NCBI RefSeq assembly: GCF_000177675.1
Contig: NZ_ADGX01000006.1
Coordinates: forward strand, 1-64,000
Length of the DNA stretch: 64,000 nt
Reading direction: 5' to 3'
Source: Parafrankia sp. EUN1f
GTDB lineage: Bacteria; Actinomycetota; Actinomycetes; Frankiales; Frankiaceae
The translations under genes were made by a program, and so were the position numbers. This document shows positions 51,215 through 60,042 of the stretch, piece by piece. The notes under the pieces were generated by a model that saw only the letters and a list, made by a program, of their open reading frames with translations, was not told the DNA's origin and searched no databases. Within the stretch, counting starts at the first letter, position 1. Each line of letters opens with the position of its first letter.

Positions 51215-52006
51215 TCAGGGGGCCGGCGTGCTCATCGTGCCGGCGCCCGGCGTCGCGTCGGCGGCGGCCGCGGTGTCGAGCGGACCGTCGGCGGTCACGT
51301 TGAGCGTTCCGCCCTGCAGGCCCGACTCGGGGGCGGTCGGGGAGTCCCAGTTCGCGCCCTCGGCCGGCGGGTTCGCCCACTTGGTGACGAACTCCTTCAC
51401 CACGTCGGCGGAGACGGTGGTGCAGCGCTGGGTCCGGTCCCAGCCGGTCAGGACGAAGTGCTGGTTGCCTGCGAACGCGTCGCGTGTCCAGGGCACCGCG
51501 ATGAAGCGGTTGCCGGAGTCGGCGGCGACCTTCTCCAGCGTCTTGACCTGGTCGTCCGGCAGCTTGGTGTCGTACCAGGCGACGACGAAGCCGTGCTCCA
51601 GGTTGTGGACCGCCCGCTCGATGCGGATGCCCGAGTCCGGGTTGTAGAAGCGGATGGCGTCCGGGAGCGGGTCCGCGTCGTGGTTCCCGGAGGACGGCGG
51701 GACGTCCTGGTACTTGACGGTGTCCGTGGTCCCGACGTGGGTGTTGCCACGGAACTCGTCGTTGCGGATTCCGGTGCAGCCAGCGGTGAGCGCGGCGGCG
51801 GAGGCCGCCTCCACGTAGCCGACCTTGCGCTTCTCGCTCTTCGACTGGTTGTCGATGACGCTGTAGATGATGATCCCCGCGAGGAGGGCGACAGCGACGA
51901 ACCCGGACGTGCCATAGATCAGAAGCGCGCGCCGGCGTTCCTTCCGCCGCTGTTCCTGGCGGAGCTGATCCAGACGGCTGTTGCGCGCGGCGCTGCTTTT
52001 CCCCAC
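51215..52006 (-). CDS. DUF3105 domain membrane-anchored protein
   Basis: A 263-residue protein. A basic cytoplasmic head (RRKERRRALLI) is followed by one membrane segment (YGTSGFVAVALLAGIIIYSV) and an exported DUF3105 domain. Recognisable parts are PPSSGNHD, RAVHNLEHGFVVAWYD and AVPWTRDAF. The conserved His and Asp residues suggest metal binding, but function is unknown. Two cysteines (GCTGIRND, RCTTVS) may pair. It is a single gene convergent with the clamp. Confidence 0.88.
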   Translation of the reverse strand: MGKSSAARNSRLDQLRQEQRRKERRRALLIYGTSGFVAVALLAGIIIYSVIDNQSKSEKRKVGYVEAASAAALTAGCTGIRNDEFRGNTHVGTTDTVKYQDVPPSSGNHDADPLPDAIRFYNPDSGIRIERAVHNLEHGFVVAWYDTKLPDDQVKTLEKVAADSGNRFIAVPWTRDAFAGNQHFVLTGWDRTQRCTTVSADVVKEFVTKWANPPAEGANWDSPTAPESGLQGGTLNVTADGPLDTAAAADATPGAGTMSTPAP

Positions 52007-52214
52007 GGTGTCAGATCCTACGAAGTGTCGAACAGGGCTGGGCAGGTGCGGTCCGTCCGACTCGCCGGCAGTCGCGCTCGGTCGCCGTCCCGGGCGCTCC
52101 GGCGACCCGGCGGGAACCTACAAATACCAGCAAATCGGACGGAACTCGGGCCCTCGATTTTCTCGTCACAGCCGGATCACAGCCGGCGTACAGCTGCCTG
52201 AAGGCAGTTATCGA

Positions 52215-53798
52215 TCAACGTTCGACGATGAACGCGGTGGCGTCCCGGGGTGGGCGGGGAGCCGCCGGCGCGGCTGGATGCCCGACGCCCACCACACCCA
52301 TCGGAGTCCACGTCCGCGGCAGATCCAGCACGTCTGTGACGATCTCACCGCAGAACAGCGCGGACGACACCCAGCACGAGCCCAGGCCCTCGGCAGCCAG
52401 CGCGACCAGCAGGTTCTGCACGGCGGCGCCGACCGCCACGGTGAACATGCGCTCCTCGGCCCGCGACCGGCGCTCGTCCGGATACGAATGCGACCCGTCG
52501 CTGACCATCATCGGCACGATCAGGACGGGTGCCCGGCGCAGCACGTCGCCGCGACGCAGCCGCCGGCTCACCGAGTCCTCGTCGAAGCCGTCGCGGCGCA
52601 GATCGTCCGTCCAGGCCATGGCCATGGCGTCGAGCAGGGCGTGCCGGCGGGCGTCGACCAGCACGAACCGCCAGGGTGTGGTGTGGTGCGGGGCCGGGGC
52701 GGTGATCGCGGCCGCGACCGCCTGGCGCACGGCCGCCGGGTCCACCGGGAGGTCGGCGAACTCCCGCACCGTGCGGCGGGCGAACGGTGCGGACCGGCGT
52801 GCCTCGACCGTGCCGAGCTGGAACATGTCCTCGGCGAAGGGCCGCAGCATCGCCCCCGCGCCGGCGCCGTCGTCCGGCAGCCGCCCGAAGCCGCGGACGA
52901 TGGCCACCGGGGTCGCCCCCAGCTTGCCCTTCACCAGGTCGGCCGCCGCGGCGAGCTCGTCGGCCTCGGCGATCTCGGTCATGCCCAGTTCGTTGCCGTA
53001 CGTGTCGACATCGCCGATGTGGCTGCGCAGCGCGGCCATCCCGGCCACACCGATGGCCATGTCGGTGAGCCCGCGGCGCCAGGGCCGCCCGGCCGTGTCG
53101 CTGATGATCACGCAGACGTCGACGCCGAGCCGCTCCCGCAGGCCGTCACGCAGGGTGCGTGCGCTGGCGTCCGGGTCGACCGGCAGCAGCGCGATGGAAT
53201 CCTTGTTGACGTTCGACGCGTCCACGCCGGCGCTTGCCAGCACCAGCCCGTGCCGGGTCTCGACGATGCGGGTCTGGCCGCGACGGGCCACCTCGCGGAC
53301 GGACTCGGCGTCGATCGCCGCCTGCCGGGTCGCCTCCCGGTCCTGGTCGCCGTCGATCTGGATCAACCGGCCCTCGGCCTTGGAGACGATCTTCGAGGTG
53401 ACCACGAGGACGTCACCGTCGAGCAGGCCCGCGGCCCCTCCCGTACCCGCCTCTCCCGCACCCGCGGCCGTGGCGATCACCTGGGCGAGGTCGTCGCCGG
53501 GGCGGATCTCCCCGATACCGGGCAGGGGCAGGATCTGCAGCCGGGCGCTCGCCGGCACCTCCGGGCCGGCCGGGGTGGGCGGTGCGACCGGCGCCGGCTG
53601 CTGCGCGGCCGACGGTTCGTGCGCAGGGGAGAGCGCCGCAGCCTCCGACGGGACGGCCAGCGGTGCCGAGGTGCCCGCCGGCGACGGCTCGTCCGCGGGC
53701 GACGGCTCGTCCGCGGGCGACGGTTCGTCCGCGGACGTCGGCGTCCCCAGCGCGGGCGTGCCCAGGGTGAAAGGATCCATGGCGGACAGCTCAGACAC
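52215..53798 (-). CDS. fbiB: Coenzyme F420-0:L-glutamate ligase / dehydro-F420 reductase
   Basis: A 527-residue bifunctional enzyme of F420 synthesis. The N-terminal CofE domain (about 95-310) adds glutamates: [42 protein letters not shown] and [16 protein letters not shown] are its hallmarks. The C-terminal nitroreductase-like FMN domain (about 325-520, [35 protein letters not shown]) reduces dehydro-F420-0. A disordered head of about 90 residues with ADEPSP repeats is extra. GTG 53798 overlaps fbiA by eight bases; ATG 53780 is an alternative. It is the third gene of a tetR-fbiA-fbiB unit. Confidence 0.95.
   Translation of the reverse strand: MSELSAMDPFTLGTPALGTPTSADEPSPADEPSPADEPSPAGTSAPLAVPSEAAALSPAHEPSAAQQPAPVAPPTPAGPEVPASARLQILPLPGIGEIRPGDDLAQVIATAAGAGEAGTGGAAGLLDGDVLVVTSKIVSKAEGRLIQIDGDQDREATRQAAIDAESVREVARRGQTRIVETRHGLVLASAGVDASNVNKDSIALLPVDPDASARTLRDGLRERLGVDVCVIISDTAGRPWRRGLTDMAIGVAGMAALRSHIGDVDTYGNELGMTEIAEADELAAAADLVKGKLGATPVAIVRGFGRLPDDGAGAGAMLRPFAEDMFQLGTVEARRSAPFARRTVREFADLPVDPAAVRQAVAAAITAPAPHHTTPWRFVLVDARRHALLDAMAMAWTDDLRRDGFDEDSVSRRLRRGDVLRRAPVLIVPMMVSDGSHSYPDERRSRAEERMFTVAVGAAVQNLLVALAAEGLGSCWVSSALFCGEIVTDVLDLPRTWTPMGVVGVGHPAAPAAPRPPRDATAFIVER
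53683..53736 (-). repeat. Three copies of an 18-bp in-frame repeat
   Basis: Units of GACGGCTCGTCCGCGGGC on the + strand encode ADEPSP hexapeptides in the disordered head of FbiB. Confidence 0.85.
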
Positions 53799-54819
53799 CG
53801 GCGAGCTCCAGTGCCGCCTCCACGATCGCCACAGTGGCCTCCAGATCGGTCATGAGAAGCGGTACGGCTTTCACGGTAGCTCCGGGTATGGCATCCGGGT
53901 CCGCTGCGACATCGGCATCCACGACGTCAACCAGCCAACCGTCGAGGAGACCGTGACCAAGCTCCCGCTCGGCGCCCCCGGAGGTGCCCTTCCGCTCGGG
54001 CGCTGAGGCCGTTTCGCCGTCGCGGTGCCGGCCGCCGTAGTGCGCACCGACCGCACGCGCCGTGGTCTCGACACCGATCGCCTTCAGGCAGGCGTCCGCC
54101 ATGCCACGCACCGCCGCGCCACCGATGATCGGGGAGATGCCGATCACCGGGGCGAGCGTCACCCGCAGCGCGTCGGCGATCCCCGGCACCGACAGGATCG
54201 TGCCGATGGAGACCACCGGGTTGGACGGGCCGATGAGCACGACATCGGCCGCCGCGATGGCGTCCAGCACTCCGGGCGCGGGGGTCGACTCCGCGGCGCC
54301 GACGGAGAGGATGGCCTCGGCCGGGACGGACGCCCGCAGCTTCAGCCACCACTCCTGGAAATGCACGGCCCGCCGGCCCTGGTCATCATTGATGATCACG
54401 TGGGTCTCGACGCGGTCGTCCGACATGGGCAGCAGGCGCACCCCGGGCCGCCAGCGGTCGCACAGCGCCGTGACGACGTCCGACAGCTTGTAACCGGCGT
54501 CAATCATCTGGGTACGGACGAGATGGGTGGCCAGATCGCGGTCGCCGAGACCGAACCAGCTCGGCCCCACGCCGTAGGCGGCGAGCTCACCGGAGACCAC
54601 GAAGGACTCGTCCTCGCGGCCCCAGCCGCGCTCCTCGGAGATGCCTCCGCCGAGTGTGTACATGACGGTGTCGAGGTCTGGGCAGATGCGCAGACCATGC
54701 AGGGTGATGTCGTCACCCGTGTTGCCGATGACGGTGATCTCTGCGTCCGGCCGTGCCACCCGGACACCGGTCAGAAAACGCGCGCCGCCGATTCCGCCAG
54801 CCAATGCCGTAATCCTCAC
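53791..54819 (-). CDS. fbiA: 2-phospho-L-lactate/enolpyruvyl transferase (CofD family)
   Basis: A 342-residue enzyme that joins the guanylylated phospho-lactate or -enolpyruvate to the deazaflavin Fo, giving F420-0 or its dehydro form. It begins [58 protein letters not shown] and [15 protein letters not shown] are the CofD signatures. GTG 54819 is chosen for GGAAGG nine bases upstream. A Ser/Gly-rich insert (about 265-285) is not usual. It lies 60 bp downstream of a tetR gene on the same strand and overlaps fbiB. Confidence 0.95.
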   Translation of the reverse strand: MRITALAGGIGGARFLTGVRVARPDAEITVIGNTGDDITLHGLRICPDLDTVMYTLGGGISEERGWGREDESFVVSGELAAYGVGPSWFGLGDRDLATHLVRTQMIDAGYKLSDVVTALCDRWRPGVRLLPMSDDRVETHVIINDDQGRRAVHFQEWWLKLRASVPAEAILSVGAAESTPAPGVLDAIAAADVVLIGPSNPVVSIGTILSVPGIADALRVTLAPVIGISPIIGGAAVRGMADACLKAIGVETTARAVGAHYGGRHRDGETASAPERKGTSGGAERELGHGLLDGWLVDVVDADVAADPDAIPGATVKAVPLLMTDLEATVAIVEAALELAGV

Positions 54820-54879
54820 CGCGCCATCCTTCCACCGCGGTTGCCGCAAGGGCGGGTCACGGTGTCGGCGCGATGCGCG

Positions 54880-55464
54880 TCAGTGCAGCACGCTCTCCGC
54901 GGGCAGCGGTGGTGCGGGGGAGTTCGTGGTGCTGGCCAGTGAGGCGAGCAGGTAACGGACCAGATGGCTGGTGGGCCGGCTCGGCGCGGGGTTCGCCAGC
55001 CCGCCTTCGATCGTCGCCACCACGGCGTCCGCGGCGATCTCGCGGTCCGGCCCGGGCACGAGGTCCGCGACCGCGCTGAGCGCGAGTCCATGCAGCCATT
55101 CGTGTAGCCGCTCGTGGTATTCCATGATCGGTGGGGCGTGGGGTGCCCGTTCCGCCACGCACGGATGCAGCGTTCGCCGTTGCTCGACCGAGTCCAGCGC
55201 GGCGAAGAGCTTGTTCGCCGGCTCGTCGGGCAGCCGTGCGATGCGCTCCGTCTCACCGTCGAGCAGGCGGTTGAGCACGGCTGCGAACGCGTGGTCCTTC
55301 GAGCGGAAGTACCAGTAGACCGAGCCGGGCTCGATACCGGCGGCGCGGGCGATCTCGGCGATGGAGGTTCCGGCGAACCCGCGGGCAAGGAACTGCTGCT
55401 CGGCGACCGCGAGCAACGCGTCGATCCGTTCCTCGCGCGGGACTTCCTGACGGTTGCGTGGCAC
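54880..55464 (-). CDS. TetR family transcriptional regulator
   Basis: A 194-residue regulator directly upstream of fbiA. The HTH region reads FLARGFAGTSIAEIARAAGI followed by EPGSVYWYFRSKDHAFAAV. The C-terminal domain holds CVAERAPHAPPIMEYHERLH and is otherwise unassigned. GTG 55464 is chosen because TACCCT lies six bases upstream; the longer frame to 55608 has no family sequence. It may be co-transcribed with fbiA-fbiB and could control them or fbiC, but no operator is proven. The TGATCA next to the -10 box is a possible autoregulatory site. Confidence 0.88.
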   Translation of the reverse strand: MPRNRQEVPREERIDALLAVAEQQFLARGFAGTSIAEIARAAGIEPGSVYWYFRSKDHAFAAVLNRLLDGETERIARLPDEPANKLFAALDSVEQRRTLHPCVAERAPHAPPIMEYHERLHEWLHGLALSAVADLVPGPDREIAADAVVATIEGGLANPAPSRPTSHLVRYLLASLASTTNSPAPPLPAESVLH

Positions 55465-55763
55465 CTGATCAGGGTAACGACCTCGGCGGGACGCAGGAGG
55501 GAATTGTCTTGTACGAGCGCCATCCGCTCGTCGACGTTTCGGCTTGGGGGAGTACCCGGCCATCTCCGCCCAGGCTGTCACCGGCGGCGGCACTGTCATC
55601 ACCGGCACGGCGCGGCGCGTTGACGCGTCGTGGCGGTCATCGGTGTGGGGATGTGGACGGTTGCCGTGGGTGATGTTGCCTGACTCGAAGCTGCCATCTC
55701 TTGATTCTCATTAAAGAGGGCTGTGAGATGGACACAGCTCTTCACGTCGCCGGAAGGACTGCC
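55465..55763. other. Gap upstream of the TetR gene and a small gene
   Basis: About 300 bp holding the leaderless TetR promoter at 55471 and an AT-richer tract (about 55690-55730, TTGATTCTCATTAAAG) that may drive the small gene at 55764. Confidence 0.4.
55471..55476 (-). promoter_or_regulatory. Candidate -10 box for the TetR gene
   Basis: TACCCT on the reverse strand is six bases before GTG 55464, separated by GATCAG. Leaderless initiation is likely. Confidence 0.45.
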
Positions 55764-56045
55764 ATGTCCGCGATCAGAGACCCACGGAGCCCTACCAGTA
55801 CCGGTACCCCAAAGAGCCTCGAAGCCCTCTCCGCGTCCTTGAACCGTGCCCTGGCCGGGGCGCGGGCACCACAGGTGGCGGCCGCCCGGCACGCCGACCT
55901 GCGGGGCGCCGGCCTGGCCAGGGCCAGCGCACGGACCGACAGGCTGGCCGCCCGCAGGCGCACGAACCTGCTGATCGGGACCCTTGACCGGCTCCGCGGC
56001 TCCGCGGCCGGCCGGCTCGGCGCCCGCCAGGGCGGCGCGGCCTGA
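55764..56045 (+). CDS. Small basic unknown protein
   Basis: A 93-residue Ala/Arg/Leu-rich protein, unrecognised. ATG 55764 has GGAAGGA about six bases upstream; the earlier ATG at 55728 lacks one. After a short Pro/Ser head the sequence is mostly helical (LEALSASLNRALAGARAPQV, then RLAARRRTNLLIGTLDRLRG). It could be a nucleic-acid-binding or coiled-coil protein. It lies 110 bp before fbiC in the same direction. Confidence 0.5.
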   Translation: MSAIRDPRSPTSTGTPKSLEALSASLNRALAGARAPQVAAARHADLRGAGLARASARTDRLAARRRTNLLIGTLDRLRGSAAGRLGARQGGAA

Positions 56046-56155
56046 CCCCCGCTCAAGACCGTTCGGAACTTTTCGGCCCTTTCGGACGGTTCATGACATT
56101 TCGCGACCTGTAAGTACATCCCCAAGATCCTCGACCGACTATCCAGGGTGAGCGC

Positions 56156-58900
56156 ATGACGAGTACGGCGGCTGTTCCGGGCGGAGAAGGAACCGGGGAG
56201 ACGAGGACCCTCGACCCCGGTCGCGAGCACCGTCCGGAACCGCCGCCGTCGGCCGCCGCGATGCGCCGCGCGCTGCGGCGCGCGCGCGACGGTGCCACCC
56301 TGGACGTCACCGAGGCGGCGATTCTGCTCGCCGCCCGCGGCACCGACCTCGTTGATCTGTGCGCCTCGGCGGCCAGGGTGCGTGACGCGGGGCTCGCGTC
56401 CGCGGGCCGCCCCGGGGTGGTCACCTATTCGCCCAAGGTCTTCATCCCGCTGACCCGGCTGTGCCGGGACCGCTGCCATTACTGCACCTTCGCGACCGTT
56501 CCGCACCGGCTGCCGGCGCCATACCTCACGGTTGACGAGGTGCTCGACATCGCCCGCGCCGGGGCTCGGGCCGGGTGCGCCGAGGCGCTGTTCACCCTCG
56601 GTGACCGACCCGAGGACAGATGGCCCGCCGCCCGCGAGTGGCTCGACGCCCACGGCTACGACTCCACCCTGGGCTACCTGCGTGCGGTGGCGATCGCGGT
56701 CCTGGAGGAGACCGGTCTGCTCCCGCATCTCAACCCCGGGGTGCTGAGCTGGGCGGAGCTGGCACGCCTCAAGCCGGTCGCGCCGTCCATGGGAATGATG
56801 CTGGAAACCACCGCCACGCGGCTGTGGTCGACCCCTGGCGAGGCGCACCACGGCTCGCCCGACAAGGACCCGGCGGTGCGCCTGCGGGTGCTGGCGGACG
56901 CCGGCCGGCTGTCGATCCCCTTCACCACCGGGCTGTTGCTGGGCATCGGCGAGACCCTCACCGAACGCGCCGAGACGATCTTCGCGCTGCGTGGCCTGGA
57001 CCGCGAGTACGGCTCCATCCAGGAGGTGATCGTCCAGAACTTCCGCGCGAAGGACGACACCGCGATGCGTGGCGAGCCGGACGTCGGGGCGGCGGAGCTC
57101 GCGGCGGCCGTTGCGGTGACCCGAATGGTGCTCGGCCCGCGGATGCGGGTGCAGGCGCCGCCCAACCTCATCGACACCGACGAGTGCGCCCTGCTGCTCT
57201 CGGCCGGGCTCGACGACTGGGGTGGGGTGTCACCCGTCACTCCGGATCACGTCAACCCGGAGCGGCCCTGGCCCGATCTGGACGTGCTGCGGACCGTGAC
57301 CGAGGCGGCCGGGTTCACGCTGCGCGCGCGGCTGACCGTCCATCCCACCCATCTGGACGAGCCGTGGATTGACCCGCGCCTGACCGGGCACGTGGCGGCG
57401 CTGGCTGGCCCGGACGGACTGCTCGCCCCGCAGGCGTGTGCCACCGGGCGTCCCTGGCAGGAGCCGGACGGTGGCCTGGCCGACAGCGGCCGCACCGACC
57501 TGCACACCGCGGTGGACACGGAGGGCCGGCGTACCGCCGCGCGCTCCGACTTCGACTCGGTGTACGGCGACTGGGCTGGTCTGCGTGACCAGGTGCGCGC
57601 CGCGGGCACCGGCGTGGACGGCGTGTACGGCTCGGGTTCCCGGGCCGGGGCCGCGATGCCGGCGGGCCCCGACGGATCGGCGATGCCGGCGGGCTTCGAC
57701 GGATCACCGCCGGCCACCGCGGTGCCCGGCCAGCTCTCCCGAGCGGAGCCGGAGGTGCTCGCCGCACTGCGCCGGGCGCGTACCGACCCGGCCGGCATCA
57801 CCGACGCCGAGGCCCTCGTGCTGTTCGGCGCGACCGGCCCGGCTCTGGAGGAGCTGTGCCAGCTCGCGGACGACCTGCGCCGCGACGTGGTCGGCGACGA
57901 CGTGACCTACGTGGTGAACCGCAACATCAACTTCACCAATGTCTGCTACACGGGCTGCCGGTTCTGCGCCTTCGCCCAGCGGCGCGGTGACGCCGACGCC
58001 TACACGCTGTCGCTGGAGGAGGTGGCCTCCCGGGTCCAGGAGGCCTGGTCGGTGGGAGCCACCGAGGTCTGCGTCCAGGGCGGCATCCATCCCGACCTGC
58101 CGGGAACCGCGTACTTCGAGCTGGCCCGGGAGATCAAGAAGGCCGTCCCGGAGCTGCACCTGCACGCGTTCTCGCCGATGGAGGTCATGAACGGCGTCAG
58201 CCGTAGCGGCCTGTCGGTGCAGGAGTGGCTCACGGCCGCCCGGGAGGCCGGCCTCGACAGCATCCCCGGCACCGCCGCGGAGATCCTCGACGACGAGGTC
58301 CGCTGGGTTCTGACCAAGGGCAAGCTGCCGACGGCCGCCTGGATCGAGGTGATCACCACCGCACACCGGGTGGGCCTGCGGTCGTCGGCGACGATGATGT
58401 ACGGCCACGTCGACACGCCCGCGCACTGGGTGGCCCACCTGCGGTTGCTGCGCCGCATCCAGGAGGAGACGGGCGGGTTCACGGAGTTCGTCGGGCTGCC
58501 GTTCGTGCACCACAGCTCGCCGATCTACCTGGCCGGGGTAGCCCGGCCCGGCCCCACCGTTCAGGAGAACCGGGCGGTGCACGCGATGGCCCGGATCCTG
58601 TTGCACGGAGCGATCGCCAACATCCAGTGCTCGTGGGTGAAGCTCGGGACCGACGGCTGCGCGCAGGTGCTCGCGGGTGGGGTCAACGACCTCGGGGGCA
58701 CACTGATGGAGGAGACCATTAGTCGAATGGCGGGCTCCCAGCATGGCTCTCGACGCTCCATCGCGGAGCTGGAGGAGATCGCCGCGGCCGCCGGCCGGCC
58801 CGCTCGGCAGCGGACCACTACCTACGGTGTGGTCTCCTCGGAACGCCTTGCGGCCGCACGTGGTGACGCTGCGCGCACCATGCTCGCGATCGTGACCTGA
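56156..58900 (+). CDS. fbiC: 7,8-didemethyl-8-hydroxy-5-deazariboflavin (Fo) synthase
   Basis: A 914-residue fusion of CofG and CofH, two radical SAM enzymes that together make the deazaflavin Fo of F420. The N-terminal CofG half has the cluster motif [11 protein letters not shown] (C-x3-C-x2-C), [10 protein letters not shown] and VIVQNFRAK. The C-terminal CofH half has [29 protein letters not shown] and [15 protein letters not shown]. The two halves are joined by a linker with two MPAGxDGS repeats, longer than in Mycobacterium. ATG 56156 has GGTGAG upstream. Its position beside fbiA-fbiB puts the Fo, CofD and CofE steps together here; fbiD is not in the window. Confidence 0.96.
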   Translation: MTSTAAVPGGEGTGETRTLDPGREHRPEPPPSAAAMRRALRRARDGATLDVTEAAILLAARGTDLVDLCASAARVRDAGLASAGRPGVVTYSPKVFIPLTRLCRDRCHYCTFATVPHRLPAPYLTVDEVLDIARAGARAGCAEALFTLGDRPEDRWPAAREWLDAHGYDSTLGYLRAVAIAVLEETGLLPHLNPGVLSWAELARLKPVAPSMGMMLETTATRLWSTPGEAHHGSPDKDPAVRLRVLADAGRLSIPFTTGLLLGIGETLTERAETIFALRGLDREYGSIQEVIVQNFRAKDDTAMRGEPDVGAAELAAAVAVTRMVLGPRMRVQAPPNLIDTDECALLLSAGLDDWGGVSPVTPDHVNPERPWPDLDVLRTVTEAAGFTLRARLTVHPTHLDEPWIDPRLTGHVAALAGPDGLLAPQACATGRPWQEPDGGLADSGRTDLHTAVDTEGRRTAARSDFDSVYGDWAGLRDQVRAAGTGVDGVYGSGSRAGAAMPAGPDGSAMPAGFDGSPPATAVPGQLSRAEPEVLAALRRARTDPAGITDAEALVLFGATGPALEELCQLADDLRRDVVGDDVTYVVNRNINFTNVCYTGCRFCAFAQRRGDADAYTLSLEEVASRVQEAWSVGATEVCVQGGIHPDLPGTAYFELAREIKKAVPELHLHAFSPMEVMNGVSRSGLSVQEWLTAAREAGLDSIPGTAAEILDDEVRWVLTKGKLPTAAWIEVITTAHRVGLRSSATMMYGHVDTPAHWVAHLRLLRRIQEETGGFTEFVGLPFVHHSSPIYLAGVARPGPTVQENRAVHAMARILLHGAIANIQCSWVKLGTDGCAQVLAGGVNDLGGTLMEETISRMAGSQHGSRRSIAELEEIAAAAGRPARQRTTTYGVVSSERLAAARGDAARTMLAIVT

Positions 58901-59346
58901 GGAGCGTCACAGCTCGTTCGTGTCACTACTCTATGTGACCGACGTCTCGATGGCTCGTCGTCGGTGCTGGTGATCGGTGTAAGTTCGGGTTGGATGTCCG
59001 GATATTTCGGCGTCCGATATGGGGGAGTTCGCCCTCAGGGCTGAGATCGAACATCGCGCCCCCGCCTCTCGAATTGTCACTCTCCGTAGTAGAGCGCTGG
59101 TCAACGGGGACCCTCTGTGACGGGCCCTAGTGACTGTGAGCTATGGTCTCATCGCTGGTTGTAGAAGATGTTGCGTCGGTGGGGTTGACGCGGCCAAGTC
59201 TGGCGCGTGTAATTACCGGCGTGTCATTCCCCCCGTCGGCGGGGCTCGTGAGGTAAAGCGAGGTCCAGTCGGTGTGGATCCAAGGCACCGCGCGCCGGCG
59301 TCCGGGGGGTGGCCGACCGCACCGCGACGGGTCTGGAGGAGTCCAT
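58901..59346. other. Intergenic gap upstream of whiB
   Basis: About 445 bp without a gene, AT-richer than average. A GTCAC/GTGAC stem at 58922-58939 may end fbiC transcription. Direct repeats at 58997 and 59013 lie in the whiB upstream region. Confidence 0.5.
58997..59021. promoter_or_regulatory. Direct repeats upstream of whiB
   Basis: GTCCGGATAT and GTCCGATAT are spaced by six bases, about 330 bp upstream of whiB. Direct repeats of this size are typical of response-regulator sites, but none can be named. Confidence 0.3.
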
Positions 59347-60015
59347 ATGGAGCACGCCGACGCGGGCGTCCACACTGTTCTGGCGGACGTCGAGCGTCCC
59401 GCTCAGTACCACCACGGGCCGGGGGAGGAGGCCGCGCACGCGGCCGCGCCACTGCCTGTCCCCGCGCCACTGCCTGTCCCTGTTGTTCCCGCGTCCGCCG
59501 CGTTGGCCGGCACCGGGCCGCACCCGATCCCGGTGACACCGAATGCCACCGTCGTCGCGCCGCCGGCCATGCCCGGTCTCGGCCGGCAGGAGCTGGTCGG
59601 GTCCGGCCACGGCACCGCTGTCGACGACCTCGACGACAGCGATCTGGACGAGGACGACGACGAGGATGACGAGGACGACGACGAGGGCGGCATCCTCGTC
59701 GGTCCGGGCGACGTGCGCCTGACCCAGGTGGACGGGCCGTTGGCCGAATCCCTCGCCCAGGTCATCGACATCGGCTTCGGTGATCTGCTCGGCGAGGTGA
59801 TGGAGTGGCAGGAGCGGGCACTGTGCGCGCAGACCGATCCGGAGGCGTTCTTCCCTGAGAAGGGCGGTTCGACCCGGGAGGCGAAACGCATCTGCTCCGG
59901 CTGCGAGGTCCGCATCGAGTGCCTCGAGTACGCCTTGGAGAACGACGAGCGTTTCGGTATCTGGGGGGGCATGTCCGAACGGGAACGGCGCAAGCAGCGC
60001 CGGCGAGCCGTCTGA
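59347..60015 (+). CDS. WhiB-family iron-sulfur regulator with acidic extension
   Basis: A 222-residue protein whose last 75 residues are a WhiB domain. The four cluster cysteines are in RALCAQTDPEAFF, ICSGC and IECLEYAL (C-xn-C-x2-C-x5-C). The turn FGIWGGMSERER and basic tail RRKQRRR follow. By synteny with fbiA-fbiB it corresponds to WhiB2/WhmD (Rv3260c), an essential septation and division regulator in mycobacteria. The 145-residue head is unusual: Pro/Ala/Val-rich, then a run of Asp and Glu (VDDLDDSDLDEDDDEDDEDD). ATG 59347 has GGAGGA six bases upstream. Confidence 0.9.
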   Translation: MEHADAGVHTVLADVERPAQYHHGPGEEAAHAAAPLPVPAPLPVPVVPASAALAGTGPHPIPVTPNATVVAPPAMPGLGRQELVGSGHGTAVDDLDDSDLDEDDDEDDEDDDEGGILVGPGDVRLTQVDGPLAESLAQVIDIGFGDLLGEVMEWQERALCAQTDPEAFFPEKGGSTREAKRICSGCEVRIECLEYALENDERFGIWGGMSERERRKQRRRAV

Positions 60016-60042
60016 CGGCGGATCACACCGACGGCGCCCGCG

